9,894 nt of DNA. Origin: Bacillota bacterium (GTDB taxonomy: Bacteria > Bacillota > UBA4882 > UBA8346). Under the pieces are notes generated by a model. The model saw only the letters and a program-made list of their open reading frames with translations, was not told the DNA's origin and searched no databases. The first letter of the stretch is position 1, and each line of letters starts with the position of its first letter. Of the stretch, positions 1 to 6,315 are shown in pieces. The DNA is taken from the NCBI GenBank assembly GCA_023415375.1, contig JAEZKW010000015.1:1-9894 (forward strand), written 5' to 3'. Both the position numbers and the translations under genes were made by a program.

Positions 1-17
1 CGGCTTTCATCAAAGTT

Positions 18-67
18 AAAATAAAAAAGAAACCTATACGGCCAAAATAATAGCTGGAGGTCTCCTT
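18..67 (-). terminator. Probable riboswitch-controlled intrinsic terminator (M-box expression platform)
   Basis: On the minus strand AAGGAGACC (67 to 59) can pair with GGTTTCTTT (34 to 26), a 9-bp stem with two G-U pairs. It is followed by a T-rich run, TTTTTTATTTT (28 to 18). CCTCC (60 to 56), which overlaps the terminator's left arm by one base and enters its loop, can instead pair with GGAGG (96 to 92), the 3' strand of the riboswitch P1 helix. That gives the mutually exclusive folding expected of an M-box attenuator: Mg2+ bound, P1 and terminator form; Mg2+ scarce, antiterminator forms. The stem is only moderately strong and the loop is 24 bases, so the exact fold is inferred. Confidence 0.55.
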
Positions 68-91
68 CGTTACTTAAAGCTATCCCGGTGG

Positions 92-286
92 CCTCCTTCT
101 CGTTGAGTTTTGGCACAATACACCTTAGAGCAAGTACTGATTTTCGGTATTAATACTGAGAGTCAGTATTAGCTCAGCCACATTAGATTACACCTTAATC
201 CGGTTAAATCTGTTCACCCATTGGGGTCTTTGGACCTTTTTGGGCAGTGGCCTTTGTTTGTATTGGAGCCTCACCTAACAAGGAGT
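92..286 (-). ncRNA. M-box (ykoK leader) magnesium riboswitch aptamer
   Basis: Read on the minus strand, this leader carries the conserved M-box blocks in order: GTTAGGTGAGGCTCC (279 to 265), CACTGCCC (249 to 242), CCAATGGGTGAACAG (224 to 210), TTAAGGTG (198 to 191), then a junction segment with GTGCCAAAACTCAACGAG near the 3' end. The closing P1 helix pairs CTCCTT (285 to 280) with AAGGAG (98 to 93). I recognise these blocks from the Bacillus subtilis mgtE (ykoK) leader. M-boxes bind several Mg2+ ions, fold compactly, and shut off Mg2+ importer genes (mgtE, corA or mgtA types). The controlled gene would start beyond base 1 on the minus strand and is not in the window. Identity is strong by motif order; the aptamer borders are approximate. 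Confidence 0.93.
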
Positions 287-306
287 TTCCTTTTATTGTC
301 TATTTT

Positions 307-335
307 AGGATAAACAAAAAGATTCATTTTGTCAA
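307..335 (-). promoter_or_regulatory. Sigma-A promoter for the M-box leader
   Basis: The minus strand has a perfect -35 box TTGACA (335 to 330), a 17-base spacer and a -10 box TATCCT (312 to 307; 4 of 6). The start of transcription would fall near base 300, about 15 bases before the aptamer's P1 helix, as expected for a riboswitch leader. Confidence 0.8.
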
Positions 336-360
336 TCGGGGTTTCATAAATTTAACATAA

Positions 361-409
361 ATCCGGCAAGTAACTTTCAGATTTACACTACATCAGAAAC
401 TTGCCGGAT
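361..409 (-). terminator. Stem-loop terminator downstream of the TVP38-family gene
   Basis: A perfect 11-bp inverted repeat, ATCCGGCAAGT (361-371) and its complement (399-409), encloses a 27-base loop. It sits 30 bases after the stop codon of the minus-strand gene and before the promoter of the M-box leader, so it probably ends the upstream transcript. On the minus strand the stem is followed by TTTATGTTAAATTT, a poor U-tract, so efficiency is uncertain. The loop can form a further weak TTTC/GAAA pairing. Confidence 0.6.
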
Positions 410-439
410 CAAGGTTTAATATTATCTTCGTTGAGACAA

Positions 440-1144
440 TCACTCTTTTTGCGGATGCAGTAAGTGGCTCAATTTGCTAACAATTACCTCCTTTTTTAGC
501 AGGCCAATTATAAAAAGTATACTGGCAATCACTGAGACAACAATCACCGGTAAATAATCCCTTTCTTGGATGTTAGCCCCTATATAAGAAGAAGCAAGAA
601 TGCCCGGAAATCTAGCAATCATGCAGATTATAAAAAAAAGCTTTGGTTTGATGGGCGCGAAACCGGCTATATAGACTAAAGTATCTTTCGGTATTCCCGG
701 AATTAGAAATAATAAGAACATTGTAATTTCCGATTTCGGGTTATTGATCAGAAAAGTAAACTTCTCTAAATCCTTTTGGGGCAAAAAGTTTTTTACGAGG
801 GTAAAACCAAGTATCCGGGAGATATAAAAAGCAATTACCGTTCCTAGAAGAATTCCAATGACGGAATAAATAGTTCCAAATACAGTCCCGTATACATAGC
901 CGCCTGCCACTTGAACCAGCTCGCCTGGAATTGCCGCAATTACCACTTGCATAATTTGGAAAGAAATAAAGACTGGAATACTAATGGGGCCGTAAGAAGC
1001 CAGTAAATCTCTTAACCTACCCGGCTTTTCAAAAAGATACGTAATATGGGGAGCGAATTTCACGGTAAGGTAAGTCATGAGTAAGATAAATAGAATCAAT
1101 ATTAACAAATCAAACCAGATGATAACCTTTTTGGACTTCTTCAT
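440..1144 (-). CDS. TVP38/TMEM64 (VTT domain, DedA-superfamily) membrane protein
   Basis: This 234-residue integral membrane protein belongs to the TVP38/TMEM64 group (VTT domain, formerly 'SNARE-associated'). The N-terminus is lysine-rich (MKKSKK), followed by TM1 at about residues 7-28. The two family hallmarks are present: the first re-entrant segment PGELVQVAGGYVYG (73-86), a glycine-rich TM helix around 87-113 ending in the YISRILG segment, and the second segment LIPGIPKDTLVYIAG (147-161). A last TM helix lies near 200-217 before a basic tail. Members of the wider superfamily are proposed lipid scramblases or proton-coupled transporters; the substrate cannot be told from sequence. Length is normal. 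The start is an ATG with a GGGGTGG-like ribosome site only 3 bases away, so start confidence is moderate. It is transcribed away from kdp and shows no clear link to it. Codon use looks more AT-rich than in the kdp genes. Confidence 0.9.
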   Translation of the reverse strand: MKKSKKVIIWFDLLILILFILLMTYLTVKFAPHITYLFEKPGRLRDLLASYGPISIPVFISFQIMQVVIAAIPGELVQVAGGYVYGTVFGTIYSVIGILLGTVIAFYISRILGFTLVKNFLPQKDLEKFTFLINNPKSEITMFLLFLIPGIPKDTLVYIAGFAPIKPKLFFIICMIARFPGILASSYIGANIQERDYLPVIVVSVIASILFIIGLLKKEVIVSKLSHLLHPQKE

Positions 1145-1191
1145 TTTCCACCCCGTTTTTTTCTTGTTTATCCTGACATTTCTTACACTTT

Positions 1192-1219
1192 ATTAAACAT
1201 TAAACGCCGACAAAGTAAA
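1192..1219 (-). promoter_or_regulatory. Possible promoter of the TVP38-family gene
   Basis: The minus strand reads TTTACT (1219 to 1214; 4 of 6 for -35), a 16-base spacer, then TTTAAT (1197 to 1192; 5 of 6 for -10). This is about 48 bases before the ATG. It is a by-eye match in AT-rich DNA and could be chance. Confidence 0.35.
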
Positions 1220-1407
1220 ATCCTTTTCAGATCTTCAGATAAAAATCCTAGTAAATTAGGCATAATTATTAAGTATGTCTTCCTTGGTTTACGGCTTTCT
1301 AAACCTATTGATAGCCCTTACCATTCTCTACAGTTTTGGCTAGAAACATTCACTTATAACAAGGATTGACTTTGTTTTTCCACTAAAATTTGTTCTTGTA
1401 AAATTGA
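1220..1407. other. Divergent intergenic region, no gene seen
   Basis: Between the TVP38-family gene and the kdp control region I see no coding sequence, RNA gene or conserved riboswitch block. The only local structure is a tandem 8-base repeat TTCAGATC/TTCAGATA (1226-1241) and a short CCTA/TAGG palindrome near 1248-1260. A TTGACT at 1366-1371 looks like a -35 box but has no acceptable -10 at 16-18 bases. Together with flanking promoter elements this makes a 379-base gene-free stretch (1145-1523). Confidence 0.6.
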
Positions 1408-1458
1408 TCTTTACTATTTCTTTACTGTCCTCCTCCCCTTCTTTACCCCCCTTTGACC
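1408..1458 (+). promoter_or_regulatory. Putative KdpE-binding direct repeats
   Basis: TCTTTACT occurs at 1408-1415 and again at 1419-1426, exactly 11 bases apart. TCTTTACC follows at 1440-1447 (21 bases on) and CCTTTGACC at 1450-1458 (10 further). OmpR/PhoB-family regulators such as KdpE bind tandem half-sites about 11 bases apart. From memory, the E. coli kdp site has two T-rich TTTA(T/C)A-type half-sites with the same 11-base spacing. If transcription starts near 1482, the first pair lies about 70 to 55 bases upstream, like the E. coli footprint as I remember it. That KdpE binds here is inferred. Confidence 0.5.
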
Positions 1459-1469
1459 TCGGATCGTTT

Positions 1470-1475
1470 TATAAT
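1470..1475 (+). promoter_or_regulatory. Likely -10 box of the kdp operon promoter
   Basis: A perfect TATAAT lies 48 bases before the first small ORF. No good -35 box exists at 16-18 bases (that stretch is CCCCCT), and the nearby TTGACC at 1453-1458 leaves a spacer of only 11. A consensus -10 without a -35 fits an activator-dependent promoter downstream of the TCTTTAC repeats. The predicted start is near 1482. Confidence 0.5.
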
Positions 1476-1523
1476 AAGACCAAAGTTGGAGTTAATAATA
1501 ATCCTATATTTGAGGTGGTGAGC

Positions 1524-1613
1524 ATGAAAGAGTTTTTAGCGGATGTCGGTCTGTATGCCATCTTTGCTGCTGTGATAACCATCATCAAAATCTATTACGA
1601 TCACCAGATATAA
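1524..1613 (+). CDS. Unrecognised 29-residue single-span membrane peptide leading the kdp operon
   Basis: ATG at 1524 has a strong ribosome site GAGGTGGTG (1512-1520) three bases upstream, far better than any earlier in-frame start. The peptide begins MKEFLADVGLY, has one hydrophobic helix at about residues 8-22 (YAIFAAVITII core) and ends KIYYDHQI. It precedes kdpF by 114 bases on the same strand, downstream of the likely kdp promoter, so it would be the first gene of the transcript. I do not recognise it. It has the size of KdpF but not its sequence (KdpF here is the next ORF). It could be an extra KdpFABC accessory peptide, a regulator of KdpD, or a leader peptide. The strong ribosome site and membrane character argue that it is really translated. 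Confidence 0.6.
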   Translation: MKEFLADVGLYAIFAAVITIIKIYYDHQI

Positions 1614-1626
1614 CGGCACAAGTCGA

Positions 1627-1678
1627 TTTTACACTTAATAAATTGAATATGTTAGAAAATATATTAAATCTGGTAAAA
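1627..1678 (+). repeat. AT-rich nested inverted repeat before kdpF
   Basis: TTTTAC (1627-1632) and TTAATA (1635-1640) are mirrored by TATTAA (1662-1667) and GTAAAA (1673-1678), leaving a 21-base interior. It lies between the small peptide gene and kdpF. It could be a weak mRNA hairpin or a regulator site. In such AT-rich DNA chance pairing is possible, and no T-run follows that would make it a terminator. Confidence 0.35.
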
Positions 1679-1727
1679 CTAATGATGGTATACAAAATGT
1701 AATTAACAAAAATGAGGTGATCAATCA

Positions 1728-1811
1728 ATGGACTTAATGGTTGGAGCTGCAGTAGCAGTATGTTTGTTAATATACCTTGTTTATGCTCTAGTAAAGGCGG
1801 AGGAGTTATGA
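1728..1811 (+). CDS. kdpF: KdpF, small stabilising subunit of the K+-transporting ATPase
   Basis: This is a 27-codon ORF with ribosome site GAGGTGAT (1714-1721) six bases before the ATG. It encodes one transmembrane helix, with the core VCLLIYLVYALVKAEEL. The LxYLVYALxxAE pattern matches the KdpF family (E. coli ends LLLGYLVYALINAEAF, 29 residues). KdpF sits in the membrane beside KdpA and stabilises the KdpFABC complex. The TGA stop overlaps the kdpA start region (ATGA at 1808-1811), so translation of the two is probably coupled. Position, size and motif all agree. Confidence 0.9.
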   Translation: MDLMVGAAVAVCLLIYLVYALVKAEEL

Positions 1812-3514
1812 TGATAATGGATATTGTACAAATGATCTTGATTTTAGCCATCACTCTCGGCCTGGCGTGGCCGCTAGGCCATTATATAGCCAGAGTTTTT
1901 CGCGGAGAACGCACCTGGATGGACCCGCTAGGCCGGCCGATGGAACGGTTGCTCTACAAAATGGCCGGCATTGATCCCGATCAGGAAATGGACTGGAAGC
2001 ACTATGCTCTCGCGTTATTATCCTTTAATGTGTTAGGTATTATTATACTCTTCATATTGCAGCGGGTTCAAGGGCTTTTACCGTTCAATCCCCAACACTT
2101 CGGTTCAGTTCCCGGTACATTGGCCTTGAATACAGCGATTAGTTTTGTAACCAATACCAACTGGCAGGCTTATTCCGGTGAAAGTACGCTCAGTTACTTA
2201 ACCCAAGCCCTTGGTCTGACCGTACAAAACTTTGTTTCGGCAGCCACCGGAATCGCAGTTGTAATCGCTTTAATCAGGGGGCTCACCCGGAAGACCTGCC
2301 GCTCGATTGGAAACTTTTGGGTTGATCTCACCCGTTCAGTTATCTGGATTTTACTTCCACTGTCTTTGATATTGGCCGTAGTCTTGACATCGCAGGGTGT
2401 CATCCAAAACTTTCATCACTATACTGCTACTCAGACATTAGAAGGAAAAACTCAAACGCTTCCGATGGGGCCTGTCGCTTCCCAAGAAGCCATTAAGGAA
2501 CTGGGAACCAACGGTGGTGGATTCTTTAACGCCAATTCAGCCCATCCTTTTGAGAATCCGTCCCCATTCACCAACCTGTTGGAAATCATCGCGCTGCTCT
2601 TGATCCCTATAGCGATGACCTTCACTTTTGGCCATATGGTCGGCGACCGGCGGCAAGGTCATGTTATCCTGGGAGCCATGCTCCTGCTATTCTTAGTTGG
2701 TCTTGGAGTCGCTTATTGGAGTGAAGCGGCGGGCAACCCTCAGATCGCCACGCTTGGCCTCAAAGGACCGACCTCAATGGAGGGCAAAGAAGTCCGGTTT
2801 GGTGTCGCCAATTCGGTCTTATTTGCCAGTGCTACCTCTGCTACCTCTTGTGGGGCCGTGAATACCATGCACGACAGTCTCACACCCCTAGGCGGCTTTA
2901 TTCCCATGTTCCAGATGATGCTCGGTGAAGTGGTTTTCGGCGGTGCGGGCGCGGGTCTTTATTCGATCCTAATCTTTGTTATTTTGGCCGTCTTTATTGT
3001 CGGATTGATGGTTGGACGGACTCCCGAATACCTTGGTAAAAAAATTGAGAGCGCTGAAATCAAAATGGCGGTGCTGGGTATTGTGATTCCCTCTGCATTA
3101 ATCCTGGTTGGCAGCGCCATAGCCGCGGTAACCCGCACCGGCTTAGCATCGGTAACCAATCCCGGACCTCACGGCTTAAGCCAGATCCTGTATGCGTTTG
3201 CTTCAGCGGCGGGTAATAACGGCAGCGCATTTGCGGGACTAAACGCCAATACATTGTTTTATAATCTACTATTGGGGTTGGCTATGTTTTTCGGCCGCTT
3301 TGGAGTGATCCTACCGGTATTAGCGATTGCTGGCACCATGGCAGGTAAAAAAATAATCCCGGCCGGTCCGGGGACTTTTCAAACCAGGGGAGTGCTTTTT
3401 GTCGGAGTTTTAATCGGGACGATTCTAATCGTCGGCGCACTGACTTTCTTCCCGGCCTTAGCCTTGGGCCCAATTATTGAACACTTGATGATGAACGCCG
3501 GAAAAACTTTTTAA
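1811..3514 (+). CDS. kdpA: KdpA, K+-binding channel-like subunit of the KdpFABC ATPase
   Basis: This 567-residue polytopic protein selects K+ from outside and passes it through an intersubunit tunnel to KdpB. It has about ten TM helices in the four-fold repeat of the KtrB/TrkH superfamily. All four selectivity-filter loops are intact: TNTNWQAYSGE (114-124), TNGGGFFNANSAHPFENP (from T233), SCGAVNTMHDS (from S346) and AAGNNGSAFAGL (G468 in the centre). Length is close to E. coli KdpA (557). Start choice: ATGs occur at 1808, 1811 and 1817. The ribosome site GGAGGAG (1799-1805) best suits 1811, with 1808 the ATGA-overlap alternative and 1817 the one closest to the E. coli N-terminus. An upstream in-frame ATG at 1760 lies inside kdpF and lacks a ribosome site. 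Identification is secure. Confidence 0.97.
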   Translation: MIMDIVQMILILAITLGLAWPLGHYIARVFRGERTWMDPLGRPMERLLYKMAGIDPDQEMDWKHYALALLSFNVLGIIILFILQRVQGLLPFNPQHFGSVPGTLALNTAISFVTNTNWQAYSGESTLSYLTQALGLTVQNFVSAATGIAVVIALIRGLTRKTCRSIGNFWVDLTRSVIWILLPLSLILAVVLTSQGVIQNFHHYTATQTLEGKTQTLPMGPVASQEAIKELGTNGGGFFNANSAHPFENPSPFTNLLEIIALLLIPIAMTFTFGHMVGDRRQGHVILGAMLLLFLVGLGVAYWSEAAGNPQIATLGLKGPTSMEGKEVRFGVANSVLFASATSATSCGAVNTMHDSLTPLGGFIPMFQMMLGEVVFGGAGAGLYSILIFVILAVFIVGLMVGRTPEYLGKKIESAEIKMAVLGIVIPSALILVGSAIAAVTRTGLASVTNPGPHGLSQILYAFASAAGNNGSAFAGLNANTLFYNLLLGLAMFFGRFGVILPVLAIAGTMAGKKIIPAGPGTFQTRGVLFVGVLIGTILIVGALTFFPALALGPIIEHLMMNAGKTF

Positions 3515-3520
3515 TATGAT

Positions 3521-3652
3521 GGGGCTGTCGCAAAAAGAAAAGTATCGATAGAGATATACAATATATAAGTGTTTGCGGTATCCATCGGAGCGATATATTG
3601 GTGCGCCAAGGCGCGAAATCTCATTGATTATAAATACTTTTGCAATAGCCCT
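3521..3652. mobile_element. MITE-like palindromic insert between kdpA and kdpB
   Basis: The left end GGGGCTGTCGCAAAA (3521-3535) is mirrored by TTTTGCAATAGCCCT at the right (3638-3652): 12 of 15 positions match, and two of the three mismatches are G-U compatible in RNA. Inside, GAGAT (3551-3555) is mirrored by ATCTC (3618-3622), CAATATAT (3559-3566) by ATATATTG (3593-3600), and TTGG/CCAA flank a TGCG loop (3598-3609). Such nested symmetry without a coding frame is typical of non-autonomous miniature elements. Ends of the GGGnCTGTnGCAAAA type occur in some insertion sequence families (IS1182-like, from memory). No clean target duplication is visible, although TAATATGAT on the left loosely resembles TAAGAATGA on the right. 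It is the only long gap in the operon (157 bases) and leaves the kdpB ribosome site intact. Confidence 0.6.
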
Positions 3653-3671
3653 AAGAATGAGGGGAAATACA

Positions 3672-5705
3672 ATGAACAATGTGAAAAAAGCTGCCCATAG
3701 CTTGAATCATACGATGATCTGGCAAGCAACCAAAGAATCTTTTGTGAAGCTCCATCCTGGAACGCTTTGGAGAAATCCAGTCATGTTCGTGGTTGAAGTT
3801 TTGGCGACGCTGTTAACCTTAGCTATTATCCGTGATCTATGGGTCCATCATACCACTGGACTTGGATTTAATGTTCAAATCGCTTTTTGGCTTTGGGTGA
3901 CCGTATTATTCTCCAATTTTGCCGAAGCCTTGGCTGAAGGCCGTGGTAAAGCCCAAGCCGCTGCATTACGCCGGACCCGAAGCGAAACCATTGCCAAGAA
4001 ACTGGAAGGTACTATGACTGTCCCAACCCCGGCTGCAGAATTGCGCAAGGGCGACCTGGTTTTGGTAGAACCGGGAGACACCATTCCCGGTGATGGTGAA
4101 GTGATTGAAGGTATCGCCTCAGTTGATGAAAGCGCCATTACCGGTGAGTCAGCTCCGGTCATTCGTGAGGCCGGCGGCGACCGTAGCTCAGTTACTGGAG
4201 GCACCAGGGTTTTATCGGACTGGATCAAGGTAAAAATCTCCGCCAATCCCGGCGAGACTTTTTTAGACAAGATGATCCATCTCGTGGAAGGCGCGAAACG
4301 TCAAAAAACCCCAAATGAAATCGCCCTTACCATTTTGCTGCTCGCCCTGACTATTATTTTTTTACTGGCTGTCGTTACACTCGAACCTTTGGCGATTTAT
4401 TCAGGAGCATTACCATCTATTACTGTGCTGGCAGCTTTGTTGGTCTGTCTGATTCCCACTACTATTGGCGGGCTTCTCTCCGCCATTGGCATTGCCGGAA
4501 TGGACCGTCTCCTAAAACGAAATGTAATAGCCCTCTCCGGGCGGGCCGCGGAAGCAGCCGGTGACGTTGATGTGTTGCTCCTTGATAAGACGGGAACCAT
4601 TACATTAGGAAACCGGATGGCTACTGAATTCATTCCGGCTCCAGGAATTACCGCCGGGGAGCTCGCCGATGCCGCCCAAATAGCCTCCTTATCAGATGAG
4701 ACCCCGGAAGGCCGAAGCATTGTCATTCTCGCCAAGGAACAATATAACATCCGGCAACGGGATTTAACGAAGCTGGGAGCGGTCTTTGTACCCTTTAGCG
4801 CCCAAACCAGAATGAGCGGTGTCAATTTGAATAATCGGGAAATCCGCAAAGGCGCAACCGATGCCATCATTACCTATGTAAAAAGCCAAGGCGGCGAAGT
4901 TCCCCCTGAGGTTCAAAAAAATGCGGATCGGATTGCCAAAGAAGGCGGAACCCCTTTGGTGGTTGCAGAAAATAGTCGGGCTCTTGGAGTCATCTACCTT
5001 AAAGATATCGTCAAGGGTGGCATGAAGGAACGTTTTGCTGAATTACGACGCATGGGGATTAAAACCGTCATGATTACAGGCGATAATCCGTTGACTGCTG
5101 CGGCTATCGCCGCTGAAGCCGGCGTGGACGATTTTATGGCGGAAGCGACTCCTGAAACCAAACTCAAAAGGATTCGAGAATATCAAACGCAGGGGCACCT
5201 GGTGGCTATGACCGGTGATGGAACCAATGACGCTCCAGCTTTAGCTCAAGCGGATGTTGGCGTGGCTATGAACAGCGGCACTCAAGCCGCTAAAGAGGCT
5301 GGTAATATGGTTGATCTTGACAGTAACCCTACCAAGCTCATAGAAGTTGTCGGCATTGGTAAACAATTGTTAATGACACGAGGATCGCTTACTACTTTCA
5401 GCATTGCCAATGATGTGGCTAAATATTTTGCAATTATCCCGGCGATGTTCGCCAGCACCTACCCGTTACTCAATAAAATAAATATCATGGGACTTGGTAG
5501 TCCAGAAAGCGCCATGCTAGCAGCCGTAATCTTCAATGCTTTAATTATCATCGCCTTGGTACCTTTGGCTCTGAAAGGCGTGACTTATCGTCCGCTTAGC
5601 GCAAATGAGTTATTGCGGAGAAATATGTTCATCTATGGCCTGGGCGGACTGATTGTTCCATTTATCGGTATTAAACTGATTGATATGATTATCAGACTAT
5701 TCTAA
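3672..5705 (+). CDS. kdpB: KdpB, P-type ATPase catalytic subunit of the K+ uptake pump
   Basis: This 677-residue P-type ATPase (type IA) hydrolyses ATP to drive K+ import with KdpA. Visible motifs: actuator TGES (157-160), TM4 IPTTIG, phosphorylation site DKTGT with Asp305, nucleotide-domain Asp342, Phe375 and the KGA triad at Lys393, hinge TGDGTNDAP (514-522), and the TM5 pair Asp581/Lys584 in NDVAKYFAIIPA. All sit two residues earlier than in E. coli KdpB, supporting this start. The ATG has GAGGGG (3659-3664) seven bases upstream; in-frame starts at 3573 and 3657 are worse and enter the inserted element. Ser160 matches the E. coli serine (Ser162) whose phosphorylation inhibits the pump, so the same control is possible. 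The gene is 19 bases from the kdpC start. The enzyme looks fully active. Confidence 0.97.
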   Translation: MNNVKKAAHSLNHTMIWQATKESFVKLHPGTLWRNPVMFVVEVLATLLTLAIIRDLWVHHTTGLGFNVQIAFWLWVTVLFSNFAEALAEGRGKAQAAALRRTRSETIAKKLEGTMTVPTPAAELRKGDLVLVEPGDTIPGDGEVIEGIASVDESAITGESAPVIREAGGDRSSVTGGTRVLSDWIKVKISANPGETFLDKMIHLVEGAKRQKTPNEIALTILLLALTIIFLLAVVTLEPLAIYSGALPSITVLAALLVCLIPTTIGGLLSAIGIAGMDRLLKRNVIALSGRAAEAAGDVDVLLLDKTGTITLGNRMATEFIPAPGITAGELADAAQIASLSDETPEGRSIVILAKEQYNIRQRDLTKLGAVFVPFSAQTRMSGVNLNNREIRKGATDAIITYVKSQGGEVPPEVQKNADRIAKEGGTPLVVAENSRALGVIYLKDIVKGGMKERFAELRRMGIKTVMITGDNPLTAAAIAAEAGVDDFMAEATPETKLKRIREYQTQGHLVAMTGDGTNDAPALAQADVGVAMNSGTQAAKEAGNMVDLDSNPTKLIEVVGIGKQLLMTRGSLTTFSIANDVAKYFAIIPAMFASTYPLLNKINIMGLGSPESAMLAAVIFNALIIIALVPLALKGVTYRPLSANELLRRNMFIYGLGGLIVPFIGIKLIDMIIRLF

Positions 5706-5724
5706 CAGAACATCAGAAGGGAAA

Positions 5725-6309
5725 GTGTTTGAAATGTGGAAAATTCTTTACCGGGCATTTATAGTGTTTTTTGCCTTAACCATTTTAACTGGGGTATGTT
5801 ATCCATTGGTCGTAACCGGATTGGCTCAGCTTTGCTTCCCAAAACAGTCCAATGGCTCATTCATTCGCCATCAAGGGAAAGTGATTGGTTCAGCTTTGAT
5901 CGGCCAAAATTTTCAGACAGCGAAGTACTTTCATGGCCGCCCTTCAGCTGCTAATTATAATGCGACGGCATCCGGCGGCTCGAATCTGTCACCCACCAAT
6001 CATCAATTCATTGAAACAATTGCCGATCGTCTCAACATCGTTCGCAAAGAAAACGGGTTACCTGCTAAATTTCCTATACCAGGTGATCTGGTAACCGCTT
6101 CTGCCAGCGGGTTAGACCCTGACATCTCGCCTGAAAGCGCTTTGCTACAAGTTCCCCGGGTAGCCAAAGCCAGGAAACTTCCGCCAGAGACAATTCGCCA
6201 ATTGGTGCACAAACACACCGAATATCCGTTTCTTGGGTTATTTGGCGTTTCCCGGGTCAATGTGCTTCAGATAAATTATGCTTTAGATTCATTGAAAAAT
6301 GGAGGTTGA
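5725..6309 (+). CDS. kdpC: KdpC, accessory subunit of the KdpFABC ATPase
   Basis: This 194-residue protein has one N-terminal TM helix (about 9-33) and an extracytoplasmic domain. KdpC is needed for assembly and activity of KdpFABC. Family blocks are clear: FPKQSNGS (38-45), GSALIGQNF (55-63), YFHGRPSA (68-75), a SGGSNL stretch, VTASASGLDPDISPESA, and QVPRVAKAR, ending with a LNY/ALDSL-type tail. Length matches E. coli (190). Start: GTG at 5725 follows AGAAGG (5715-5720) by four bases; an in-frame ATG at 5734 (191 residues) is 13 bases away, so the GTG is slightly favoured but uncertain. The stop is six bases before kdpD, and the kdpD ribosome site GGAGGT forms the last sense codons of kdpC. 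Confidence 0.95.
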   Translation: MFEMWKILYRAFIVFFALTILTGVCYPLVVTGLAQLCFPKQSNGSFIRHQGKVIGSALIGQNFQTAKYFHGRPSAANYNATASGGSNLSPTNHQFIETIADRLNIVRKENGLPAKFPIPGDLVTASASGLDPDISPESALLQVPRVAKARKLPPETIRQLVHKHTEYPFLGLFGVSRVNVLQINYALDSLKNGG

Positions 6310-6315
6310 TGGGCA

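Noticed and set aside
8..10. Minus-strand ATG near the left edge as start of the riboswitch-controlled gene
   Set aside because: It sits directly after the terminator U-tract with no ribosome site, and only three codons are visible.
1404..1523. Longer version of the first small ORF starting at 1404
   Set aside because: There is no ribosome site, it overlaps the likely promoter, and its 40 extra residues are low-complexity. The ATG at 1524 with GAGGTGGTG is clearly better.
1145..1727. c-di-AMP (ydaO-type) riboswitch in the kdp leader
   Set aside because: Such riboswitches precede kdp in some Firmicutes, but I could not find the conserved ydaO blocks here.
1760..1810. Longer kdpA start at 1760 (17 extra residues)
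   Set aside because: It lies inside kdpF, has no ribosome site, and adds residues (MFVNIPCLCSSKGGG) unlike any KdpA N-terminus; kdpF in the other frame explains this DNA.
2465..2476. GGGGCCTGTCGC in kdpA as another copy of the inserted element's end
   Set aside because: It is within conserved kdpA coding sequence, has an extra base, and no matching inverted end follows.
3573..3671. Longer kdpB start at 3573 or 3657
   Set aside because: The added residues come from the inserted element. The ATG at 3672 has a well-spaced GAGGGG and agrees with the E. coli residue numbering offset.
3875..4870. Antisense open frames inside kdpB (131 and 157 codons)
   Set aside because: They are antisense shadows of a strongly conserved P-type ATPase frame, with no ribosome site and serine/arginine-rich nonsense composition.
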